A stretch of DNA of 64,000 nucleotides from JBDRNO01 sp043811005. Its GTDB lineage: Bacteria; Bacteroidota; Bacteroidia; NORP154. The stretch covers positions 1 through 64,000 of the forward strand of contig JBDRNO010000218.1 in NCBI GenBank assembly GCA_043811005.1, given 5' to 3'. A program made the translations under genes and the position numbers. How positions within the stretch are numbered: the first letter of the stretch is position 1; each line of letters opens with the position of its first letter. The notes below the pieces were generated by a model. The model made no database searches, had not been told where the DNA came from, and worked only from the letters and a program-made list of their open reading frames with translations. Shown here piece by piece: positions 52,278 through 60,107 of this stretch.

Positions 52278-54407
52278 ATGGAAGAAGAAAAAACAAAAGA
52301 AACAAAACAGGAAACAACTGAAAATGTTGAGGTAGCTGAACAACAAAAAAACGAAAATAAAACCGTTTCCCCTTCCCAAAAAGACGATACATCCGTCAAT
52401 ACCCCGACTGTCACCACCGAAGAAAAAGAATTCGACTGGAGCAAACTCGATATTAAAAAGGAAAATATTTATGATCCTGAAGAAAGGGCTAAATTGGAAG
52501 CCATGTATGACGAAACACTAAAATCAATTGTCGAGCATGAGGTAGTTGATGGGTCAGTGGTCGCAAAAAACGATAGGGAAGTTGTGGTAAATACAGGATA
52601 TAAATCAGACGGTGTTATCTCTTTGTCAGAATTCAGATATAACCCTGATCTGAAAGTAGGTGATCCGGTTGAAGTATATATTGAAATTCAAGAAGACAAA
52701 AACGGACAATTAGTGCTTTCGCACAAAAAAGCCAGAGTACTTAAGGCATGGGAAAAAGTTAATAATGCCCTTAATACCAACGAGGTTATTACAGGATTTA
52801 TCAAGTGCAGAACAAAGGGGGGATTGATCGTTGATGTGTTTGGCATTGAAGCATTCCTGCCTGGTTCTCAAATTGAGGTTAAGCCCATTCGCGATTATGA
52901 TGTTTATGTTGGTAAGAAGATGGAATTCAAAGTTGTTAAGATCAATAAAGAATACAAAAATGTTGTCGTTTCACATAAAGCGCTTATAGAAGAAGAGCTT
53001 AAAGAACAGAGAAAAGAGATCATTTCCAAGCTCGAAAAAGGTCAGGTGCTTGAAGGGACTGTTAAAAATATTACCTCTTACGGTGTTTTTATGGATCTAG
53101 GAGGTGTTGATGGATTGATTCACATTACCGATCTTTCATGGGGCAGGATAGCACATCCTGAAGAAATTGTAGTGCTTGACCAGAAGCTAAACGTTGTAAT
53201 TCTCGATTTTGACGAAAAAAAGACGAGGATTCAGCTCGGACTAAAGCAATTGATAAAGCATCCGTGGGATTCATTAGATGAAAAGAAATTTAATGTGGAA
53301 AATAAAATCAAAGGAAAGGTGGTAGTAGTTGCTGATTATGGTGCTTTTATTGAAGTTGCCCCTGGTGTTGAGGGACTGGTTCATGTTTCTGAAATGTCGT
53401 GGTCACAGCATCTGAGAAGCGCCCAGGATTTTTTGAAAGTAGGCGATGAAGTTGAAACAATTATATTAACTTTAGATAAGGAAGATAGAAAAATGTCTCT
53501 TGGCATTAAACAGTTAGTACCTGATCCATGGAAAGATGTTGATAAAAAGTATCCTGTAAAATCTAAACATAAAGGAATTATCCGCAACATTACCAACTAT
53601 GGCATTTTTGTTGAACTGGATGAAGGTGTTGACGGTTTGATCCATATTTCAGACCTTTCATGGTCTAAAAAGATCAAACACCCATCCGAATTTGCCAATT
53701 TAGGTGATGAGATCGAAGTTGTAATTCTAGATCTGGATATTGATGAAAGAAAGGTAAGCTTAGGTCATAAACAATTGGAAGAAAATCCATGGGATATATT
53801 TGAAACTGTATTTTTGGTTGATTCTGTACATAAGGGAACAATTACAAGTATTACTGAAAAAGGGGCTATAGTAGCTCTGCCTTATGGTGTTGAAGGGTTT
53901 GCCCCTACACGCCATCTTTTTAAAGAAGATGGTGACAAAACTCAGGTTGATGAATCCAAGGACTTTATTGTTCTGGAATTTTCTAAAAAAGCCAAGAGAA
54001 TTTTAGTTTCCCATACTAATATTCATAAAAAAGAAGATCCCGAAAAAACAATTGAAAAAACCAATATTAAAGAAAAAAGCGAAAAAGATAAAACAGGAGA
54101 TATCAAGAAGAAATCAAAAGCTGTTAAAAAAGCAGTTAAAAAAGTAAGAAGTGGCTTGGAGACAAGCAGATTGGGTGATATAGAAGCATTATCTTTATTA
54201 AAATCTAAAATGGATAAAACGGATATGGAGGAAAAGGTTAGAGCCGAAAAGAATCTTGCTGAAAAACAGGAACGGGATGATGAAGCAGGAGAGGAAAAAA
54301 CAAAAAAAACAGGAAAACCCACCCCAAAAAAAAGCATTTCTCCTGAACCTGTAGCATCAGGTACTAAAACCGAACCCAAAAAAAAATCATCATCCAAAAA
54401 AAAATAA
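52278..54407 (+). CDS. rpsA: 30S ribosomal protein S1
   Basis: S1 helps the ribosome bind and unfold mRNA. The 709-residue protein has an acidic N-terminal stretch (1-55), then six S1 domains at about 90-155, 175-245, 260-330, 345-415, 430-500 and 515-585, with repeats such as GVFMDLGGVDGLIHITDLSW and GIFVELDEGVDGLIHISDLS. The 115-residue tail is very rich in Lys and Glu, longer than in Escherichia coli. In this phylum ribosomes often lack strong Shine-Dalgarno use, which makes S1 important. A terminator follows. Confidence 0.95.
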   Translation: MEEEKTKETKQETTENVEVAEQQKNENKTVSPSQKDDTSVNTPTVTTEEKEFDWSKLDIKKENIYDPEERAKLEAMYDETLKSIVEHEVVDGSVVAKNDREVVVNTGYKSDGVISLSEFRYNPDLKVGDPVEVYIEIQEDKNGQLVLSHKKARVLKAWEKVNNALNTNEVITGFIKCRTKGGLIVDVFGIEAFLPGSQIEVKPIRDYDVYVGKKMEFKVVKINKEYKNVVVSHKALIEEELKEQRKEIISKLEKGQVLEGTVKNITSYGVFMDLGGVDGLIHITDLSWGRIAHPEEIVVLDQKLNVVILDFDEKKTRIQLGLKQLIKHPWDSLDEKKFNVENKIKGKVVVVADYGAFIEVAPGVEGLVHVSEMSWSQHLRSAQDFLKVGDEVETIILTLDKEDRKMSLGIKQLVPDPWKDVDKKYPVKSKHKGIIRNITNYGIFVELDEGVDGLIHISDLSWSKKIKHPSEFANLGDEIEVVILDLDIDERKVSLGHKQLEENPWDIFETVFLVDSVHKGTITSITEKGAIVALPYGVEGFAPTRHLFKEDGDKTQVDESKDFIVLEFSKKAKRILVSHTNIHKKEDPEKTIEKTNIKEKSEKDKTGDIKKKSKAVKKAVKKVRSGLETSRLGDIEALSLLKSKMDKTDMEEKVRAEKNLAEKQERDDEAGEEKTKKTGKPTPKKSISPEPVASGTKTEPKKKSSSKKK

Positions 54408-54481
54408 CTAGTATCTTGTATGTCTAAATACCGGAATTCAATAGTTAAAAACAAGTTTAATAATAGAATCATAAGTGCTTT

Positions 54482-54516
54482 ACCCCGTATATTATCAAAG
54501 TGCGGGGTTTTTTTTG
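54482..54516 (+). terminator. Rho-independent terminator after rpsA
   Basis: ACCCCGTA (54482-54489) pairs with TGCGGGGT (54501-54508) in an 8-pair stem with one G-T pair and an 11-base loop, followed by a run of T. Only 12 bases later the pyrR start codon appears, so pyrR expression may depend on read-through or on a very short leader. Confidence 0.85.
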
Positions 54517-54528
54517 TCTTGAAATGAG

Positions 54529-55083
54529 ATGAAACCAAGAATTATCTTAAATAGCAAACACTTTGAGCTGACCATCAACAGGTTATGTTATCAATTAATT
54601 GAAAATCACAATGACTTTAGTGATTCTGCACTTATTGGTTTGCAGCCCAGGGGTATATACCTGGCACAGAGAATCCACGATGAATTATCTGTAATTCTTT
54701 CCACCTCCAGCAAAAAAAATATCGAAATTCTTCACGGAAATATTGATGTTACCTTTTTTAGGGACGATTTCAGGAGAAGGGAATATCCAATTACTCCGAA
54801 ATCAACACGGATGGATTTTGTTGTGGAAAACAAAAATGTGATACTCGTTGATGATGTGCTTTATACAGGACGTACTGTCAGGGCAGGCATGGAAGAAATA
54901 TTGACTTACGGCAGGCCAAAACAAATTGAACTTCTGGTGTTTATTGACAGGAGATTCAGCCGGCATTTGCCCATAGAGCCCAATTACGTTGGCAGTTCAG
55001 TTGATACCATTACTTCTGAAAGAGTAAAAGTTGAATGGAAAGAAATGGAAGGGGGAGATAAGGTTTATTTATATACACCATAG
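54529..55083 (+). CDS. pyrR: PyrR-type uracil phosphoribosyltransferase/regulator
   Basis: The 184-residue protein has the PRTase loop VILVDDVLYTGRTVRAG near 103-119, LIGLQPRGIYLAQRI near 38-52 and VDVTFFRDDFRRRE-type sequence, the PyrR signature. In Firmicutes PyrR binds pyr mRNA. Here the pyrR-pyrB adjacency suggests a similar link, or simply a uracil salvage enzyme; I see no obvious anti-terminator between pyrR and pyrB. Uracil salvage would oppose the breakdown route at the other end of the window. Confidence 0.92.
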   Translation: MKPRIILNSKHFELTINRLCYQLIENHNDFSDSALIGLQPRGIYLAQRIHDELSVILSTSSKKNIEILHGNIDVTFFRDDFRRREYPITPKSTRMDFVVENKNVILVDDVLYTGRTVRAGMEEILTYGRPKQIELLVFIDRRFSRHLPIEPNYVGSSVDTITSERVKVEWKEMEGGDKVYLYTP

Positions 55084-55089
55084 GCTCTT

Positions 55090-55215
55090 AAAAATTCGTT
55101 ATTGATCCGCCAGCTGGCGGATGGATAATTTTGTTGATATTAACAGACAATTGGCAGTTGGCAATTTGTTCTTTTTGCCAACTGTCAACTGCCGATTTGC
55201 ATCAAAATTGCAAAA
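55090..55215. repeat. Composite intergenic element, copy 3 (inverted)
   Basis: Starting just after the pyrR stop, it holds CTTAAAAATTCG, the perfect palindrome ATCCGCCAGCTGGCGGAT (55105-55122), GATAATTTTGTTGAT, then GGCAGTTGGCAATTTG and GCCAACTGTCAACTGCC arms. It is the reverse complement of the 37.6 kb element in layout, but with a different palindrome at the same place. Confidence 0.82.
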
Positions 55216-55375
55216 ACTCATTTTTCCCGCTAAAAGCGGTCTTTATTTAAAATTGAATTTTAAATAAACGTAGTACCTAATCCGTAAAATCTTGACGCAA
55301 TTCAAAATATTTTATTTGTTTAACAGTCTAAGCCAATGATATAATAGCATTAAGACAAAAAACAAAAAGAAATAA

Positions 55376-56305
55376 ATGCAAAGCAACCTTAGTGTTAACC
55401 ACCTGTTGGGTATAAAATATCTTACTGTAGATGACATTAATTTGATCCTGCAGTTAGCTGATAATTTTAAAGAAGTTATCAACCGCCCCATTAAGAAAGT
55501 GCCTTCTCTTAGAGATATTACTGTAGCCAACCTCTTTTTCGAAAACTCTACCCGGACCAGGTTGTCCTTTGAATTGGCTGAGAAGCGTCTTTCTGCTGAT
55601 GTGATTAATTTTTCTGCATCTTCCTCATCATTAAAGAAAGGGGAAACACTGATTGATACTGTAAATAATATCCTCGCAATGAAAGTGGATATGATCGTCA
55701 TGCGACACCCTAATCCCGGTTCCTGTATTTTTTTGTCAAAACATATTGATGCCAAAATTATAAATGCCGGTGACGGAGCACATGAACACCCGACCCAGGC
55801 ATTGCTGGATGCCTATTCCATTAGAAAAAAACACGGCTCTGTTAAGGGAAAAAAGGTAGTTATTGTTGGAGATATATTACATTCAAGAGTTGCCTTATCC
55901 AATATTTTTTGCCTGCAAAAGTTAGGAGCAGAGGTAATGGTATGCGGTCCAACAACCCTTATGCCTAAATATATCAGTTCCTTAGGCGTTAAGGTTGAGT
56001 ATAATTTACGAAAAGCCCTTGAGTGGTGTGATATTGCAAATATTTTAAGAATTCAGCTCGAACGGCAGGAGATCAAATATGTCCCTTCTTTAAGGGAATA
56101 TACAATGCTGTATGGAGTGAACAGAGAGCTGCTGGATTCATTAAAAAAGGAGATAACCATAATGCACCCAGGACCTATCAACAGGGGAGTAGAAATTACA
56201 AGTGATGTAGCTGATTCAAAACAATCAATCATCCTGGAGCAGGTCGAGAATGGTGTTGCCGTTAGAATGGCTGTGCTTTATTTGTTGGCGGGGAAGATTA
56301 AATGA
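55376..56305 (+). CDS. pyrB: Aspartate carbamoyltransferase catalytic chain
   Basis: The enzyme makes carbamoyl aspartate in pyrimidine synthesis. The 309-residue protein has the carbamoyl phosphate loop FENSTRTRLSFE near 53-64, SSSLKKGETLIDT, HPTQALLDAYSIRKKHG and the closing HPGPINRGVEI. No pyrI regulatory chain is adjacent. It follows pyrR by about 290 bases, mostly occupied by the composite repeat. Its TGA stop forms one end of a 112-base inverted repeat shared with the converging gene. Confidence 0.96.
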   Translation: MQSNLSVNHLLGIKYLTVDDINLILQLADNFKEVINRPIKKVPSLRDITVANLFFENSTRTRLSFELAEKRLSADVINFSASSSSLKKGETLIDTVNNILAMKVDMIVMRHPNPGSCIFLSKHIDAKIINAGDGAHEHPTQALLDAYSIRKKHGSVKGKKVVIVGDILHSRVALSNIFCLQKLGAEVMVCGPTTLMPKYISSLGVKVEYNLRKALEWCDIANILRIQLERQEIKYVPSLREYTMLYGVNRELLDSLKKEITIMHPGPINRGVEITSDVADSKQSIILEQVENGVAVRMAVLYLLAGKIK

Positions 56306-56414
56306 ATTCAGAACTCACTCCTGGCTCAAAAATAGCGCCAGTAAAGTATCTTTAGTTTAAGTAAAATTTGGAATAGTAAAATTTATCAAGGATTGATCAG
56401 GAGTACTGAATTCA
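56303..56414. repeat. Inverted repeat joining two converging stop codons
   Basis: TGAATTCAG at 56303-56311 and CTGAATTCA at 56406-56414, with further CTCCTG/CAGGAG pairing inside. Each outer TGA/TCA is the stop codon of pyrB or of the converging OmpA-like gene. It might serve as a two-way terminator or be an inserted element. Confidence 0.7.
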
Positions 56415-58493
56415 TTCCTCCTCCGCATCTTCCATAGCATCTTCAATTTTCGCCTTTTCCTTTATTATATCAATATCAAGCGTCCCAACAACTTTTAATT
56501 CGGTTCTCCTGTTTAACTGCCTGCCTTCGGGATTATCGGAGCCATCTGGGTTTGTGTTGAGTGCTATGGGCTGGGATTCACCGTAGCCCTTTGCGATAAG
56601 ACGTTTTTTACTGATCCCTTCCTTTCTTAGAAATTTCACCACACTCTCGGCTCTTCTTTGTGATAGCTTTTCATTATAGAGATCATCACCCTTACTATCG
56701 GTATGAGCGCTGAGCTCAACAATTATTTCCGGGTTTTCATTTAAGATAGAAACCAGCAAATCAAGAGTTTTATCTGATGCCGGGCGGAGTGTTGCCTTAT
56801 CAAAATCATAATAAATATCTTTTAAAACAATGGCTTTGTTCAATTCCAGTTTTTTTAACGGTAACTTTACGTGAAGAGTATCGGATTCCTCGAGGTCAAG
56901 AGTGCTTACCATTGCGCTATTGGAAAAGTACCCACTTTTTGCAGCACTTATTTTATATAACTTATTTTGATTTAATGTAAAAAAGAAAAGTAAATCCTTA
57001 ACTGTTGTTACTTCATCTATAAGTACTTCTTCCCAGCCTTTATCAATCAAATTCAGTTTGATTTTAACCTCTTCCAGTATAGTTTGTGTTGAATCATCTG
57101 CATCATAAGCAAAGCCATCAACAGCAAAATTAAGCACTTTGTGCCAATCGAACCTGAAGATGTCATCACAGCATGTTTCACTTTTCAGGGCAATAACACC
57201 CGGTCTGTTAGAAACAAAGTACCCTCCTTTTCTGTCGGAAACAAAATACATGTCATCTACACGGGAATTCAAGGGGTATCCAATATTTTGCGGATCTGAC
57301 CATTTACGCAGATTACCTTCAGTCATAAAAACATCATAACCGCCTATGCCTGGATGCCCGTTGGAACTAAAGTATAAAATATTGGTTTTGCTATCAAAAT
57401 AGGGCGTTAATTCATCATTCAGCGTATTTATCTTTTTCCCTAAATTTTTTGGTGTTTTACGAACGGCAAAATCTCCTTGCTTTGAAGTTATAACATACCA
57501 TAAATCCAGTCCTCCTATGCTGCCGGGCATGTCTGATGCAAAATATAGAATATGTGCCCCTTTTTTATAAGGGGCAACTGTTGGGTGTGTGCTGGTAAAT
57601 CCCGGCATATTGATCAATTCATCCAGCTTTACCGGATTTTCCCAATTCCCGTTTTCGTAATCGCTCTGGTAGATTGAACATAATAATTTACCCTCATCAT
57701 TTTCTTCACAACGGGTAAAAAAGAATTTTTTAAGGTCCGGTGAAAAAGCACCGTTGGCAACATCAGCATTTGAAACATTTACTATTTCAGGCAGCAATTC
57801 TCCTGTATTCCATTTTCCGTTATCTTTCTTCGATTGGTAGAGGCGGAATTTAGCGCCTTTATATACTCCATCCTCTGCAATAATAATAGTATCGGTCCTT
57901 AAAGAAGCGTACAATAACAAACTGTCACCTACTGGAAAAGGAGCTGCTTCTGTATATGCTGCATTTACGGCTTTCCCAAGATGTTCAATTTTAACCTCAA
58001 GGGGTTTTTTGATAGCTTCAATTGCATAATCGCACCCTTTTATTTCATTATCCGCAAGTATTTTATGATTTTTTGAATTTTCCCCGCGATATGAATTCTT
58101 AAATTTTTCAAATTCTAATTTGGCTGCTTTATAATCACCATTCATTTTTAATGTAAGGGCATATTTATATTGTGAAAAAGGATATTGCACAAGGTTTTGT
58201 AACTTTACCTGTTCATAATGCATCTCCGCATTCTTGTAATCACGGGAGTTGTAATATGATTCCGCAAGTTTATATGCAACATCCACGTCATCGGTTTCAT
58301 CAAGCACTTCCTGATAATAATGAGCAGCATCGTAGTAATATCCTTCACCGTAAAATTTATCAGCCAATTTTAGTTTGCTTTTCCACGTTAAGCCACCTTC
58401 ACTGCCCAATCTACTCATCTGGCAACCCCAGAAAGAGGTGAAGATCAATACAAGTACTAAAATAGCAAGAATGTTATGTGTCGTCTGTTTCAA
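56412..58493 (-). CDS. PorE-like OmpA-family lipoprotein
   Basis: The 693-residue protein has a lipobox (SFWGC, cysteine 24), tetratricopeptide-type helices (about 40-150), a PD40-type beta-propeller (about 165-440: LLYASLRTDT, ILYFASDMPGSIGGLDLW, ILYFSSNGHPGIGGYDVF), a carboxypeptidase-regulatory-like domain (about 445-530) and an OmpA peptidoglycan-binding domain (HTDSKGDDLYNEKLSQRRAE near 605). This order is that of PorE of the type IX system. Many Bacteroidota carry several such paralogs linked to PorP proteins, as here, so this may be a substrate-specific version and not the core PorE. Its stop lies in the inverted repeat shared with pyrB. Confidence 0.87.
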   Translation of the reverse strand: MKQTTHNILAILVLVLIFTSFWGCQMSRLGSEGGLTWKSKLKLADKFYGEGYYYDAAHYYQEVLDETDDVDVAYKLAESYYNSRDYKNAEMHYEQVKLQNLVQYPFSQYKYALTLKMNGDYKAAKLEFEKFKNSYRGENSKNHKILADNEIKGCDYAIEAIKKPLEVKIEHLGKAVNAAYTEAAPFPVGDSLLLYASLRTDTIIIAEDGVYKGAKFRLYQSKKDNGKWNTGELLPEIVNVSNADVANGAFSPDLKKFFFTRCEENDEGKLLCSIYQSDYENGNWENPVKLDELINMPGFTSTHPTVAPYKKGAHILYFASDMPGSIGGLDLWYVITSKQGDFAVRKTPKNLGKKINTLNDELTPYFDSKTNILYFSSNGHPGIGGYDVFMTEGNLRKWSDPQNIGYPLNSRVDDMYFVSDRKGGYFVSNRPGVIALKSETCCDDIFRFDWHKVLNFAVDGFAYDADDSTQTILEEVKIKLNLIDKGWEEVLIDEVTTVKDLLFFFTLNQNKLYKISAAKSGYFSNSAMVSTLDLEESDTLHVKLPLKKLELNKAIVLKDIYYDFDKATLRPASDKTLDLLVSILNENPEIIVELSAHTDSKGDDLYNEKLSQRRAESVVKFLRKEGISKKRLIAKGYGESQPIALNTNPDGSDNPEGRQLNRRTELKVVGTLDIDIIKEKAKIEDAMEDAEEE

Positions 58494-58572
58494 CTGAAAA
58501 AAGTTATATGTTCATAATTCCTGATTACATATCACCAATTGCCAACTGCTTACTGCCAACTGCCTACTGTTT

Positions 58573-59595
58573 TTAAAGTCTCTTACACGGTACTGACGTT
58601 TTTATGCCAAGCTTGGGATTGGCGTTAAAAAGATAAATCAAAGAAAACTCAAAAGCTCCCTTGCCATTGCTTGCTGCTCTCAATGATGAGACATTGATAT
58701 CATAACTAAAAGCGAATTTATAATTATTGTATACTATTCCAGGTACGAGAATAATTGCATCCGAGACCCTGTACCATGCACCAAAAACAAGTGAAACATT
58801 TAATACCGGTGATTTTTTCAAATTATAAAGCGCATTTGATCCGATAAGAAATTCCTTATCTTTTGTTTGCCCTGCAAAAAGAAATTCAGGCAAAAGAGTG
58901 GTCTTTTCATTAAGGTCATATATTGCACCAGCGTTAAATAAGCATCTCATGTTCAAACTATTATTATCTGCCTCATAAAAACTTTCATTTGGAGTTGTAA
59001 GATTAAAAAGTGATAATCCGGAAAATATTTTAAGTCTTTCATCATATAAATAATTCCATAACCCACCTATATGAATATTTGGATACAAAAAGGAATTGGA
59101 AGAATAAATTTCGCCACTTTCCAGTTCAGGTTTATAAAAGACACTTTCATATTGATTATGAAAACGTAAATCATCATAATTCACACTTTTCTGAACAATC
59201 CCCGCTTCAATCCCCAAGCTCACAAGATGGCGGGCATCTGCTCCTATTCTTTTGTGATATGCAAAAGAAGCAGTCGCGGTTTGAGTCGTCAGTTCTGCTA
59301 TGCCTGATTTATCAGAATACAAAACAAGTCCAACACCTAAAAAGTCATCCTTAATTATTTCCTTGTTAATTTTCCTGTCAAAAAAACCTGAGTAAGTTAC
59401 ATAAGGTACGGTAAAGCTGGACCATTGATTCCTGTAAATCAATCCAACGCGGTAATCACCATCGAAATGACCTGTCATTGCAGGATTTAACAGCAATGGT
59501 GATGCGTAGTATTGGGAGAAGTGGATATCTTGACCATAAACTTTTAGGAAAATAAATAAAGTAAACAAAATTATGTTTAATATATATTTCATCAT
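58573..59595 (-). CDS. PorP/SprF-family T9SS outer membrane protein (copy 1)
   Basis: The 340-residue protein has a signal peptide (to about 21) and the family start QDIHFSQYYASPLLLNPAMTGHFDGDYRVGLIYRNQW, of which FSQYYASPLLLNPAM is diagnostic. A barrel of aromatic-rich strands follows (LSLGIEAGIVQKSV, SYDINVSSLRAASNG). PorP/SprF proteins help secrete or anchor a partner adhesin. It stands upstream of the OmpA-like gene and downstream of a type B adhesin gene, separated from the latter by the S23-like gene. Confidence 0.92.
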   Translation of the reverse strand: MMKYILNIILFTLFIFLKVYGQDIHFSQYYASPLLLNPAMTGHFDGDYRVGLIYRNQWSSFTVPYVTYSGFFDRKINKEIIKDDFLGVGLVLYSDKSGIAELTTQTATASFAYHKRIGADARHLVSLGIEAGIVQKSVNYDDLRFHNQYESVFYKPELESGEIYSSNSFLYPNIHIGGLWNYLYDERLKIFSGLSLFNLTTPNESFYEADNNSLNMRCLFNAGAIYDLNEKTTLLPEFLFAGQTKDKEFLIGSNALYNLKKSPVLNVSLVFGAWYRVSDAIILVPGIVYNNYKFAFSYDINVSSLRAASNGKGAFEFSLIYLFNANPKLGIKTSVPCKRL

Positions 59596-59620
59596 GCGTT
59601 TAGTGTTTCCTGTTTCCTGT

Positions 59621-60034
59621 TTAGTGTTTTTTTTTGATTTTTTCCTGTTTGTACTTTTGGCCCCTGATGTCAGTAGAATTAAGATAATCTATAAGCCCTT
59701 TTATCATTTTGCCTATATCATCAGCAAGAGTATAAAGTTCATTAAATTTTGCTTTTGTAATGTATTCTTGGTCTAATATTCTGTATAGTTGTGAACGTAA
59801 TTCACCTGATGAACCTTTTGCATAACCTAAGAATTGTATAAATTCACCATTCCCACCTCTTTCAAAACCCTCTGCAATATTGTCCATAATAGATCCGCTG
59901 GAATCTGTCATTTGATCTTTCAGCTTAAAATCTTTAGACAGACCTCCTGTTTTGGTAATTTCATAAACTTTTTTAGACAATTCTCTTGCCTTTTGCCAAG
60001 CGATTATGTCTTCAAATCTCTCAATTGTAGCCAT
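59621..60034 (-). CDS. Four-helix-bundle protein of the S23/IVS type
   Basis: The product is about 137 residues from MATIERFEDIIAWQKARELSKK; the longer reading adds 11 hydrophobic residues that do not fit. The family is a four-helix bundle with signatures FEDIIAWQKA, GSIMDNIAEGFERGG and FIQFLGYAKGSSGELRSQLY. It was first noticed in intervening sequences of 23S rRNA genes, but occurs widely as single genes in Bacteroidota. The role is unclear. It stands alone inside the T9SS cassette, an odd place that suggests insertion. Confidence 0.9.
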   Translation of the reverse strand: MATIERFEDIIAWQKARELSKKVYEITKTGGLSKDFKLKDQMTDSSGSIMDNIAEGFERGGNGEFIQFLGYAKGSSGELRSQLYRILDQEYITKAKFNELYTLADDIGKMIKGLIDYLNSTDIRGQKYKQEKIKKKH

Positions 60035-60107
60035 TTTTTTATTAATACCCCATATTAAAAAAATCAACTCTAAACAGACAACTCTAAACCCTGAATAAAA
60101 AAACTAA

